Source: an uncultured Croceitalea sp. (GTDB lineage: Bacteria > Bacteroidota > Bacteroidia > Flavobacteriales > Flavobacteriaceae). From it: a stretch of 64,000 nucleotides of DNA. The stretch is taken from the NCBI GenBank assembly GCA_947503285.1, contig CANNDD010000002.1, forward strand, positions 620,001 through 684,000, read 5' to 3'. Of the stretch, positions 51,082 through 60,035 are shown piece after piece; within the stretch, counting starts at the first letter, position 1, and each line of letters begins with the position of its first letter. Under the pieces are notes generated by a model. That model had not been told where the DNA came from. It was given only the letters and a program-made list of their open reading frames with translations, and did not search any database. Both the position numbers and the translations under genes were made by a program.

Positions 51082-51514
51082 ATAACCACTGCCCCCACGG
51101 AATTCTGCTTAGAATAAACAAAAGCCCTAATCCGTAGAAAATAGCAATACTTTTGAATTTTGCGGTATCATCCGTCTTTTTCTTATGACGCGACCAGCCG
51201 ATGGTGATAAGGGCTATTGCAAGTATGTTGATAAAGGGATGCTCTACAGCAAGTAACCTTGAAGCAGGGTTTAAACCACCCATACCCAAAGTTCGGATTG
51301 CATTAAGGCCATTGGCAGAAATAAAGAACAGAATCAGCCCTATTACCAATTGGATATGGCTTAAAATCAATGCAAATAGGCTTACGCGTAAATCTTTTTC
51401 AAATCGGAATTCTTTTTTGCCGAACCAGCCTGAGAAGGCATTGACCACCGCTAAAACTAGTATTAACAAAACAACATAAGCGAAATAAGAGTGTAGATTC
51501 TTAACAATTTCCAT
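51080..51514 (-). CDS. Four-helix membrane protein, 144 aa
   Basis: Four transmembrane helices with His residues at helix ends (LHSYFAYVVLLI, LSHIQLVIGLILF, AVEHPFINILAIAL, WSRHKKKTDD), a layout that resembles cytochrome b561-like or CopD-like haem proteins. An Arg/Pro motif LFILSRIPWGQWL closes it. I know homologues as conserved hypotheticals in Bacteroidota; haem binding is only a guess from the histidines. Its stop codon TAG lies in the palindromic repeat. Confidence 0.7.
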   Translation of the reverse strand: MEIVKNLHSYFAYVVLLILVLAVVNAFSGWFGKKEFRFEKDLRVSLFALILSHIQLVIGLILFFISANGLNAIRTLGMGGLNPASRLLAVEHPFINILAIALITIGWSRHKKKTDDTAKFKSIAIFYGLGLLFILSRIPWGQWL

Positions 51515-51555
51515 GGGTTTGGTTTAGAAGTCTAAATGTACTGATTTTTGCAAAT

Positions 51556-51584
51556 AAAAAACCCCGCGATTGCGGGGTTTTAAA
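51556..51584 (-). terminator. Intrinsic terminator after Oar-like receptor gene
   Basis: CCCCGC/GCGGGG stem with GATT loop, extended by A/T pairs and followed by T6 on the minus strand, 19 nt past the receptor stop. Confidence 0.92.
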
Positions 51585-51602
51585 TGTAAAGTGATAGGGC
51601 TT

Positions 51603-54600
51603 TTAGTTAAAGATATAACGAATGCCCAGTTGTGCTTGCCATCTTGAAGACTGAATTCCCTCATCGTCAAATTCGATGAAATTTGGATTTCCGTTCTCAT
51701 CCATTACACCTTGATTGATGCTGAACACTGGAGTGCCGCTACCTGAACTAACCGTAGTTAGGGGGCTTACCTCGCTACCTACAGTTTGTAACCTACCCCA
51801 ATCGTTGTTCAAAAGATTGGTGAAGTTAAAGATATCAGCAGTCAATTGAAGGGTGTGCTTTTTGTTACCCATGTTAATGGAAAAGTCTTGTAAGAATTTC
51901 AAATCAACAATATGGCTCCAAGGTCCTCTAGTGGCATTGCGCTCAGCATAACCACCCCTATTTTCCCTCAGGTGTTCCACACTATTAATGAAGGTGTCTA
52001 ACTGCTCCCATTGTGCGGCTTGTTCAGCTGCATCACCAGAAAATTGTATTTCCGAAGCATTTCTAGGAATATAAATCAATGCATTGTCTCGAGAATCATC
52101 GTTCAATAGATCCCTACCTTCCCTATAGCTAAAGCTGTATGGGCTACCTTGAAAACCTTGATAGAATAAGGCTATCGTAGATTTGATGTTATCGTTCCAT
52201 CGTATTTGATACGATGCATCGGCGATAATACGATTACCCAAAGCAAAATCAGAACGTGTCACAGGAAGATTGGAATTTTTACCGTTAACGGTCAAGATAT
52301 TCCTCCATTGTGAACTGTTTTGGGAAGACGTACCGTCAAAAATCTTATTTGATTCCCCATACGTATAGGAAACTGATCCCGCAAACCCATTGTCAAATGG
52401 CTTTCTAATGGTAAATGTAGCGTTAGTCGAATTACCACCACCAGTATTTGAGGCCAAAATGATTCTACCATAGGTATCATCGATTTCGTCTCCCCTGTCA
52501 TAGAACGGACGGTTATCTGCACCTTCATAAAAACCTACAGGACCACGAAGGTTCAAGTTTTCGTAGAATACATCGGTAATGACATCGGTGTATAAGAAAT
52601 CAGCAGACGCAATCAAGCCCCACCATGGTAGTTTTTGATCTACCGCAATATTGTATTTTACTACTTGTGGTAGTTTAAAATCTTCGGCAATTAAATCGAT
52701 ATTACCACCTAAACCGCCAGTACCCGGCGCAACTGACTTGAATTGGTTATTTACGTCAGGTTCGAATAATTGTCCGGCACCAGGGCCAAAGAATGTTGCA
52801 TCAAATGTAAAACCACCGGTAACACCATTATTATTGTAAGTTCCGCCTGGCCATACCAAAGGAAGTCTAGAGGTAAATACACCGAGACCACCACGTATTT
52901 GGGTCGATCTTTCACCGTTCACATCCCAGTTAAAACCTAACCTTGGGGCAAACATGGCAGTACCAACACCTTGCCCTACAAGGGCGCCTTGAAGGTTTTT
53001 CCCTTCGGCCTCCAACAATGGGATCGTACGCATATTAAAGTCATCATTGACCGTACCATCTTCCCATCTTGGAATATCAATACGTGCCCCGTAACTTACC
53101 TTGAAATCATCGGTAATCTGAAAATCATCCTGTACATAGAAACCAGCTTGAAAAGTGTTGAAATCAGCAGAACCGTTAGACTCATCACCAACTGTTCCAT
53201 CACCTATCAAAGAATATCCATGGCTATACTCATTGGCCACTTGATTGGTCAAAAATTGGTTTAGCCCCGTAGATAATAAATTACCATCGTCATCAAATTG
53301 GTCTTCAAAAACATATGAACCAAAGTTAAATGCGAAGAAGAGGTTTTTAACGGTAGCAAATTCAAGGTTTGCGCCCACGGTCACTGTGTGGCGACCGGCA
53401 TAAATCTCAAAATTATTCGTTATGGTCAAATAGTCGGTTTCCAATAAGTTGGCAGTTGAAAATGGTTCTGAACCAAAATTAATGGTTCCGTCACCATCTT
53501 GTATCTGAACCGTAGGGAACGGATCACCAGAAGGATCTCTATCATCTCGAACCGTTGTATAACCGATTACTAAATTGTTACTGAACTTATTGCCAAATCG
53601 AGAGTTTAGTTCTAAAGCCGTGGAATTCGTGGTTGATTCGAAGAATTCAGATCCGTTAAGGAAGCCGATATTTCTATTACCTGAATTTCGTGCCTCAAGA
53701 TTTTCGGCACCAACATAGCTATGTCTTAGGGACAGATTATTATTCTCGTTGATATTCCAATCGACTTTTGCAACAAACGTGTTACTTTCCAATGAACGGG
53801 TATTGTCATCAAAGATACCTGGGTTGTACCCAAAGCTATTTTGTAAGAAACTACTCAGTCCTGCCAAATCGGCTTCTGAAGAACGCCCCGTATAATTACT
53901 GAAGATAAATGGTTGGGGTATCTCAGTCTCGTTACGCTCATAGTTTACAAAGAAGAATAATTTATCTTCAATAAGCGGCCCACCTAATCGCACACCGTAA
54001 GTATCAGCAGAAAACTCACTTACCCGCTCACGTTCGTCACCTTCGTTAAGAAGCGCGCCAGGCGTTCTACCGACCAAGTTCTCATTACGTGTGAAGTAAT
54101 ATGCCGAACCTTCAAACTCATTTGATCCAGAACGGGTCACCGCATTGATCGAACCACCAGAGAAACCAGATTGTTTTACGTCAAAAGGAGCAATATTTAT
54201 CTGAAAGGTTTCAATTGCATCAACAGATAAGGGATTCACACCGGTCTGGCCCCCATTGGTACCCGATCCCGCCAAACCGAAAACGTCATTGTTTACCGCA
54301 CCATCAATATAGATAGCGTTATATCGGTTGTTCTGACCTGCCAACGAAATTGAAAATCCGTCATCACCTTCATTAAGCTGTGCTTGGGGCGTTAAACGTA
54401 CAAAATCCGCTAGAGATCTCGAAGCCGCTGGAGTAGTGGCTACTTGACGTTGTGAGATATTGGTTTCGGTACCTGTTTTATTGGAACCGAAAACACCATT
54501 AGAGACTGCCGTTACAACTACCTCATCAAGAGCGGTAGCCGATTCAACCATTTGCACGTTGATTCTATTGGTGGAACCTAGATTTAAGTAAACCCCCTCT

Positions 54601-54869
54601 CTTATGTCATCATTAAAACCAACATAAGAAATGGTCACCGTATAAGGACCACCGGTACGCATCCCTGAGATTCTGTAAAACCCATCAAAATCAGTTGCTG
54701 CGCCATAAGATGTTCCAGAAGGCACGTGAACGGCCACAATACTTGCACCGAGAAGGGGCTCCCCAGTGTTGTCTGTTACCTTACCGCCGATGGCCGATGT
54801 GGTAACACCTTGTGAAAAAGCCATTGCAGAGACTAATAATGCAATAGCAATTAGGTAGATTCTTTTCAT
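51603..54869 (-). CDS. Oar-like TonB-dependent receptor
   Basis: 1088 residues with a signal peptide (ending near MAFSQ). A carboxypeptidase-regulatory domain (about 25-110: IGGKVTDNTGEPLLGASIVA, ATDFDGFYRISGM) precedes a TonB plug with NDVFGLAGSGTNGGQTGVNPL and SGGSINAVTRSGSNEFEGS, then a large barrel ending LGIRYIFN. This architecture matches Oar of Myxococcus and its many Flavobacteriia relatives. The ligand is unknown. The gene is isolated, with a strong terminator and 157 nt upstream of AT-rich sequence, and no SusD neighbour. Confidence 0.9.
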   Translation of the reverse strand: MKRIYLIAIALLVSAMAFSQGVTTSAIGGKVTDNTGEPLLGASIVAVHVPSGTSYGAATDFDGFYRISGMRTGGPYTVTISYVGFNDDIREGVYLNLGSTNRINVQMVESATALDEVVVTAVSNGVFGSNKTGTETNISQRQVATTPAASRSLADFVRLTPQAQLNEGDDGFSISLAGQNNRYNAIYIDGAVNNDVFGLAGSGTNGGQTGVNPLSVDAIETFQINIAPFDVKQSGFSGGSINAVTRSGSNEFEGSAYYFTRNENLVGRTPGALLNEGDERERVSEFSADTYGVRLGGPLIEDKLFFFVNYERNETEIPQPFIFSNYTGRSSEADLAGLSSFLQNSFGYNPGIFDDNTRSLESNTFVAKVDWNINENNNLSLRHSYVGAENLEARNSGNRNIGFLNGSEFFESTTNSTALELNSRFGNKFSNNLVIGYTTVRDDRDPSGDPFPTVQIQDGDGTINFGSEPFSTANLLETDYLTITNNFEIYAGRHTVTVGANLEFATVKNLFFAFNFGSYVFEDQFDDDGNLLSTGLNQFLTNQVANEYSHGYSLIGDGTVGDESNGSADFNTFQAGFYVQDDFQITDDFKVSYGARIDIPRWEDGTVNDDFNMRTIPLLEAEGKNLQGALVGQGVGTAMFAPRLGFNWDVNGERSTQIRGGLGVFTSRLPLVWPGGTYNNNGVTGGFTFDATFFGPGAGQLFEPDVNNQFKSVAPGTGGLGGNIDLIAEDFKLPQVVKYNIAVDQKLPWWGLIASADFLYTDVITDVFYENLNLRGPVGFYEGADNRPFYDRGDEIDDTYGRIILASNTGGGNSTNATFTIRKPFDNGFAGSVSYTYGESNKIFDGTSSQNSSQWRNILTVNGKNSNLPVTRSDFALGNRIIADASYQIRWNDNIKSTIALFYQGFQGSPYSFSYREGRDLLNDDSRDNALIYIPRNASEIQFSGDAAEQAAQWEQLDTFINSVEHLRENRGGYAERNATRGPWSHIVDLKFLQDFSINMGNKKHTLQLTADIFNFTNLLNNDWGRLQTVGSEVSPLTTVSSGSGTPVFSINQGVMDENGNPNFIEFDDEGIQSSRWQAQLGIRYIFN

Positions 54870-55026
54870 TTTCTAAGTGTTTGAATTGTTTCGCAAAAGT
54901 CTTGTTTTACTACTATTCGTAGGTTAACATAATGTTAAGAATATGCCAACTATAACTTTTTAGAATTTGTTCAAATAATTGAAAATGAAAAGAATATAAT
55001 TGTTTTAAAGATTAATTAAAGGTGTG

Positions 55027-56664
55027 TCAACTCTTAAAAAAATGTAAAAGGTTCAATGTAGAGGAATCATGATTGCCAATTTCGGAATTTTCAATGTCTT
55101 GAAGTACGTTTTTGGCAAGTTGCTTGCCCAACTCAACACCCCACTGATCGTAGCTGAAGATATTCCAAACGACACCTTGCACAAAAATCTTATGTTCATA
55201 CATAGCAATAAGGGCCCCGAGGCTTTTTGGGGTCAATTGCTGTATTAAGATGGTGTTGGTAGGTTTATTTCCTTCGAATATCTTGAATGGAAGTAGTGCT
55301 TCGATTTCTTGTTGTGCCATGTCAGTAGACCTAAGTTCATCTAAGACCTGTTGGGCTGTCTTACCGTTCATCAATGCCTCGGTCTGGGCGAAGAAATTGG
55401 CCATCAATTTATTATGGTGGTCCGTGTCACCGTGTAACGAATTTTTGAATCCGATAAAATCAGTGGGAATTAACTTGGTCCCTTGATGGATAAGTTGAAA
55501 GAATGCATGCTGTGAATTGGTGCCTGGTTCTCCCCAGATTATCGTACCAGTTTGGTAAGAAGCCCTATGGCCGGCCCTATCCATACTTTTGCCATTACTT
55601 TCCATAATACCTTGTTGCAGATAGGCAGAAAACCTATTAAGATATTGAGTGTAGGGGATTATCGCCTCAGTCTCGGCACCATAGAAATTGTTGTACCAAA
55701 CACTGATTAAGGCCAGCACAACTGGAATATTCTCTGGGAAATCAGCGGTCTTGAAATGTACATCCATTTCATTTGCCCCATCCAAAAGGTTGTCAAAGTT
55801 TTCATACCCAACTGCTAATGCAATTGATAAACCTACCGCGCTCCAGAGTGAAAAACGACCTCCGACCCAATCCCACATCGGGAAAACATTTTCGGCTGCA
55901 ATACCAAACTCGGCGATTTTTTCGGTATTTGTGGAAACGGCTGCAAAGTGGGCTGCAATATCGCTCTCTGATGCATATTTCAAGAACCACTTTTTAATAG
56001 TGGTCGCATTGCTCAATGTCTCTTGGGTGGTAAAGGTCTTAGAGACCACTACAAAAAGGGTGGTCTCGGGATTGAGCTCTTTTAAAACCTCATTCACATG
56101 ATCCCCATCAACATTACTTACAAAATGGGTCTTAAGGTGATTCTTATAAAATTTCAAGGCTTCAACGACCATTACCGGACCCAAATCCGATCCACCTATG
56201 CCGATATTTACAACGTCGGTAAACGCTTTGCCCGTGAAGCCTTTTTTGCTTCCAGATATGATTCCTTCCGTGAAGGTCTTGATATGTTCTTTTACCTGAA
56301 ATACCTCTTCCATCACGTTTTTTCCGTCAACGAGTACGGTATCTCCTTTTTTGGCGCGCAGTGCGGTATGTAAAACGGCACGGTTTTCCGTTTCATTTAT
56401 CAATTCACCGCCATAATAGGCAGAAATCGCCTCTTTCAACTTTACTTCATCGGCTAAACCAAATAACAGAGCAAGTGTTTCCTTGGAAATACGGTTCTTT
56501 GAAAAATCAACATAGAAATCGTTCCACTGAACCGTAAACTTCTTGGCCCTATCCGAATCGTTTTCAAAAAGTGTTTTTAAGTGCTCATTTTTACTCTTTT
56601 CAAAATGGGTCACAAGCTTTTTCCATGCAGCTGTGGTTGTTGGATCAATTTTAGGTAGGGCCAT
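55027..56664 (-). CDS. pgi: Glucose-6-phosphate isomerase
   Basis: 545-residue glycolytic enzyme interconverting glucose-6-phosphate and fructose-6-phosphate. Signatures are [50 protein letters not shown], the catalytic Glu region [27 protein letters not shown] with the catalytic His, and the lysine-bearing [14 protein letters not shown] near the C-terminus. Length is normal. It is last in the unit DUF3108, tryptophan dioxygenase, M23 peptidase, pgi; the gap to the peptidase is 1 nt. Confidence 0.97.
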   Translation of the reverse strand: MALPKIDPTTTAAWKKLVTHFEKSKNEHLKTLFENDSDRAKKFTVQWNDFYVDFSKNRISKETLALLFGLADEVKLKEAISAYYGGELINETENRAVLHTALRAKKGDTVLVDGKNVMEEVFQVKEHIKTFTEGIISGSKKGFTGKAFTDVVNIGIGGSDLGPVMVVEALKFYKNHLKTHFVSNVDGDHVNEVLKELNPETTLFVVVSKTFTTQETLSNATTIKKWFLKYASESDIAAHFAAVSTNTEKIAEFGIAAENVFPMWDWVGGRFSLWSAVGLSIALAVGYENFDNLLDGANEMDVHFKTADFPENIPVVLALISVWYNNFYGAETEAIIPYTQYLNRFSAYLQQGIMESNGKSMDRAGHRASYQTGTIIWGEPGTNSQHAFFQLIHQGTKLIPTDFIGFKNSLHGDTDHHNKLMANFFAQTEALMNGKTAQQVLDELRSTDMAQQEIEALLPFKIFEGNKPTNTILIQQLTPKSLGALIAMYEHKIFVQGVVWNIFSYDQWGVELGKQLAKNVLQDIENSEIGNHDSSTLNLLHFFKS

Positions 56665-56665
56665 G

Positions 56666-57943
56666 TTACTCGTTCAAGGTTAACAGATTATCTTCTTCTT
56701 TTTCAAAAACTTTATATTGAATACAGTCAAGTTGTGTCTTTATAGGGGCTATATGATCTAAATACTTTATTTTCAATGAGTCTGCAATAGGTTCTGCGGT
56801 GGGTAATTTTTCACGCAAGGGGTCTACTTGGGCCCCATTTTTCCAAAAGCGGTAACAAACGTGGGGGCCACCCGTGTTACCCGTCATTCCGACCCAGCCA
56901 ATAACATCTCCTTGGCGTACAAATTCCCCCTTTTTCACTTTTTGTTTTTTCATGTGAAGGTATTGTGTGCTGTAGGTACCGTTATGCCTAATTTTCACAT
57001 ATTTTCCATTACCGCCCCTTCTAGTCGATTCTGTGACCGTACCATCCGCAGTGGCGATAATCGGAGTGCCTACAGGTGCTGCATAGTCCGTACCGCGATG
57101 TGGTCTTACCTTGTAGCCGTAGTAGGCGATACGCCTTCTAAGGTTATATCTTGATGAGAGGCGGTAACTACCGAACTTGATTGGGGCCCTTAAGAAAGTA
57201 CTTCTTAAATTTTTGGCCTCGTCATCATAATAGTCTAAAATTTGCTTTAAGCTATCGGTCGTATATGGAAAGGCATAAATGGGAACACCCTTATGTTCAA
57301 AATATGCTGCCTCAATAGGTTCTGAGCCGGCATAAATCGTATCATTGATGTACCTTTCTTTATAGATGATCTTGAACTTGTCTCCTTTTTCAAGTTTGAA
57401 AAAATCTACGGTCCATGCATAAATCTCTGACAGGTTAATAGTGACGGCATAGTCAACCCCTAGGGTATCCAAAGACTGTGAAAGGCTACTTTCGATAACC
57501 CCTCCAACTTCTCGTTGCACATAGCTCACTTCTTTCTTGCTTTTATAGGCTCTCACTGAATCCCTTAAATCTACGACGGTGTAATTCACTCTGTCGTTTT
57601 CATAAATAAATACTTGCGCTTTTTCGAGGGTATCTTTAGATTTTAAGATTACGTAGGGTTTGCCGACCTTGATTCGCTTCACATCGAAGGTATCTTTGAA
57701 CTCTTCTGCAATTTTTACGATTTTAGGGTAGTCAACGTGGTTTTCGAGCATCAACTTTCCGAAGCTATCACCATTTTTAATAGTATCACGTACTATCTTG
57801 AATTTTTCAATATCAAAACCATATTTTTTTTCAATCGGTTTTTCAATGGCGATCTGTGCTACGGCCTTCGTATCTTTTTTTGGTTTCTCTGCACATGAAC
57901 TTAAGATTGCCAATGCTAAAAATATGCCCCAAATTTTTTGCAT
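56666..57943 (-). CDS. M23-family peptidoglycan endopeptidase, lipoprotein
   Basis: 425 residues. The signal ends LSSC (lipobox, Cys17). Residues 40-260 form an OPCA/LysM-like and CSD-type domain set before the LytM domain (280-385). Zinc-site motifs are HRGTDY (H282, D286), TQYLHM (H330) and GPHVCYRF (H361, C363). The usual last motif is HxH; here the second His is Cys, so zinc would be held by Cys or the site is altered. Such enzymes cut peptide cross-links. It is followed by pgi after 1 nt. Confidence 0.88.
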   Translation of the reverse strand: MQKIWGIFLALAILSSCAEKPKKDTKAVAQIAIEKPIEKKYGFDIEKFKIVRDTIKNGDSFGKLMLENHVDYPKIVKIAEEFKDTFDVKRIKVGKPYVILKSKDTLEKAQVFIYENDRVNYTVVDLRDSVRAYKSKKEVSYVQREVGGVIESSLSQSLDTLGVDYAVTINLSEIYAWTVDFFKLEKGDKFKIIYKERYINDTIYAGSEPIEAAYFEHKGVPIYAFPYTTDSLKQILDYYDDEAKNLRSTFLRAPIKFGSYRLSSRYNLRRRIAYYGYKVRPHRGTDYAAPVGTPIIATADGTVTESTRRGGNGKYVKIRHNGTYSTQYLHMKKQKVKKGEFVRQGDVIGWVGMTGNTGGPHVCYRFWKNGAQVDPLREKLPTAEPIADSLKIKYLDHIAPIKTQLDCIQYKVFEKEEDNLLTLNE

Positions 57944-57953
57944 GAATTCGTTT

Positions 57954-58916
57954 TTATTTATTATCAGGATTAAAGATGTGTTCGACCCACTCTTTGCCCC
58001 AAGTATTCAATTCGTTTTCAGAGTACAAAGTTGGAAAAAATATTATTTTCTGGAAACTTGGTGGTAAATACGCCTTCCAGTTGGTTCCACCTGTCGCGTC
58101 AACTGCAACCTTATCCCTTGACAGATAACGATAGGCAGAACCCATATGCATTAACGGCCAGTTCACATTGGCATTTAGATCAAGGTTTTTAAGTGCCTCT
58201 ATAAGGGTTTTGTCTTCACGATGTGACTTTGGCAGTGCTAGATATTTATGATAGATCGTATTGCCTTTTACTTGATTGGCAATGCGTATCAATCTAGGGG
58301 TGTACCGATACTCAAATTGCTTTAAAGTCAATGTTTTTTCCCCTGTGTCGATATCGGTAGCTCCTTTTTTCCAATAGATATGCTCGTATAGTTCTTCGTT
58401 CGAATTTTTTTCTGAGAATTTTTCCCTTTCTTGGTAATGGATCAAATTTTCTAAGGGTGTCGCATAGATTTCGATCATACGGTATTGTACCGATTGAAAT
58501 CCACTGGCGGGCAGCAATGACATGCGATACCTTAAAAATTGTTCTCGCTGCATACCATTTATCATTATGCTAAACGAAGAGGTCAATGCTTTAAAATAGT
58601 TATTGATACGATTGGCCCTTTCGATAAAGAAGTCTAAATCTTGTGATTTGTCATCAACCAATTGCTTTTGTTCATGTAATATGAGCTTAAAATATAGCTC
58701 GGTGATTTGGTGATACATGATAAAAATCTCCTCATCAGGGAAGTACGTGCGCGGCACTTGGATACTCAGAAGGGTGTCTAGATGTATATAATCCCAATAG
58801 GTCAAGTAACGCTGATAGAGCAATCCATCTAAATAAGAGCTTAGGTCTTGTCCAGAATTTTTAAATTTTTCTTCAAGCTTGTTGATTTGGGACTCAATTC
58901 GCTCATCTTTATTCAT
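57954..58916 (-). CDS. kynA: Tryptophan 2,3-dioxygenase
   Basis: 320-residue haem enzyme that opens the indole ring, giving N-formylkynurenine, the first step of the kynurenine pathway. Family features are YIHLDTLLSIQVPRTYFPDE, IMYHQITELYFKLILHEQKQ with the substrate-binding His and Tyr, and WPLMHMGSAYRYL with the proximal haem His by alignment; TGGTNWKAYLPP is the flexible loop. It belongs to the Bacteroidota clade, somewhat shorter than the eukaryotic forms. HAAO is about 27 kb away in this window. It is cotranscribed with envelope genes on both sides (7 and 10 nt). Confidence 0.93.
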   Translation of the reverse strand: MNKDERIESQINKLEEKFKNSGQDLSSYLDGLLYQRYLTYWDYIHLDTLLSIQVPRTYFPDEEIFIMYHQITELYFKLILHEQKQLVDDKSQDLDFFIERANRINNYFKALTSSFSIMINGMQREQFLRYRMSLLPASGFQSVQYRMIEIYATPLENLIHYQEREKFSEKNSNEELYEHIYWKKGATDIDTGEKTLTLKQFEYRYTPRLIRIANQVKGNTIYHKYLALPKSHREDKTLIEALKNLDLNANVNWPLMHMGSAYRYLSRDKVAVDATGGTNWKAYLPPSFQKIIFFPTLYSENELNTWGKEWVEHIFNPDNK

Positions 58917-58923
58917 CGGTCAA

Positions 58924-59700
58924 TCAATCCATAATTATTTTGAACTGATTTTTAAGTCCATTGTAGCCATCTAAATCAGCCTTTATAGAGCCTACTGCCA
59001 AATCAGCTTTTATTCGAATCGGGATCTTGTTCAAATCATTCGATACCCACAAAGTTAAGCTTTCTTGCTCTTTAAAGACGCGACCCGATTGTACATATGG
59101 CCTGAATTTTAGGCATTCTACTTTGCCATACTTTGTTCTGACGACTTCTTTGCCCAAAAATTTGAGTTTGAACTGATATACCCCATCATCGTCATAAAGC
59201 ATATTCATCTTAATACTTTCGCCAACTGTAAGGTCATCGATCGTATATTGATTTCTTAGGTAATACGCTGCTGATATGAGGTCTTGTACCTTGTTGTCTA
59301 TTTTAAAATCAAATTCTTTTTTGTTCTTCTTATCAATTAAAAGGGCTTTTTTCTCTGTGTAATCAAAGTTGATCTCCATGTCTTTGGTATATCCGCCCTC
59401 ATCGATTTTTCGTATAAATTTATGTGGTTTGTTATCGTAGCGTCCAAAATAGCTTTCATAGGTATCATCGACCTTGAAAAATAGGCGGGCCAAACCCGTT
59501 GTGCTTCCTTTTCCAACGACATGGTAAACAGGTATGGTATCCAGTTTTTTTGATTCTAACTTTAAGGTGGCAAAACTTGCGTTAAAGATTCCGTAGTGAA
59601 TTCGGAACTTTAACCATTCACCTGATTTATAGGCATTGTTCTTCTGGGCCATAGCGACAAGAACAAACAGGCTGAACAGTATGGTAAAATTCTTTTTCAT
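58924..59700 (-). CDS. DUF3108 envelope protein
   Basis: 258 residues from ATG 59700 (MKKNFTILFSLFVLVAMAQK), which gives a proper signal peptide; the longer frame adds 11 residues before it. The protein is beta-rich: SGEWLKFRIHYGIFNASFAT, then YHVVGKGSTTGLARLFFKVD and KFRPYVQSGRVFKEQES, as in DUF3108. The family is thought to be periplasmic, with no established activity. It is the first gene of the four-gene unit with kynA, the M23 peptidase and pgi. Confidence 0.8.
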   Translation of the reverse strand: MKKNFTILFSLFVLVAMAQKNNAYKSGEWLKFRIHYGIFNASFATLKLESKKLDTIPVYHVVGKGSTTGLARLFFKVDDTYESYFGRYDNKPHKFIRKIDEGGYTKDMEINFDYTEKKALLIDKKNKKEFDFKIDNKVQDLISAAYYLRNQYTIDDLTVGESIKMNMLYDDDGVYQFKLKFLGKEVVRTKYGKVECLKFRPYVQSGRVFKEQESLTLWVSNDLNKIPIRIKADLAVGSIKADLDGYNGLKNQFKIIMD

Positions 59701-59788
59701 AAAGCGTGAACAATGTAAAATTATTAAAAACAACGCATTCCAACTTGAATTTACAGTTACTTAAACAAAAGTTATTCCAAAGTATTGC

Positions 59789-59824
59789 ACAAAAAAAGCC
59801 CCAATGTTCACATCGGGGCTTTTC
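59789..59824 (-). terminator. Intrinsic terminator of the uvrC/patatin unit
   Basis: Stem GCCCC-a-ATG with CAT-c-GGGGC (one mismatch), loop TTCA, then seven T on the minus strand. It is preceded by AAGTTTGGTTGGTTATTTA. It lies about 210 nt past the patatin stop; the 302-nt gap to 60035 otherwise holds nothing that I can name. Confidence 0.8.
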
Positions 59825-60035
59825 CTAAATAACCAACCAAACTTTAAATTATGAAAAACCAATACTTAAAGTTAAGAGGGAACCACCCCTCTTGTTATAC
59901 AAAGATAGGGTGCCCTTTTTGTTGTATAGCCGTTTTTAACCAACTTTAACTTGGGGCAATCAATATTTGGAATTTCTTAGTACTATTTAGTTTTTTGTTA
60001 AGATAAATTGTCTAAAAACAACTGATTTCAAAAGC

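Noticed and set aside
59851-59949. A 32-codon plus-strand frame (MKNQYLKLRGNHPSC...) after an AACCAACCAAA sequence
   Set aside because: No promoter or match is seen, the region is better explained as the 3' end of the patatin transcript, and the AACCAA sequence is the reverse of the terminator box.
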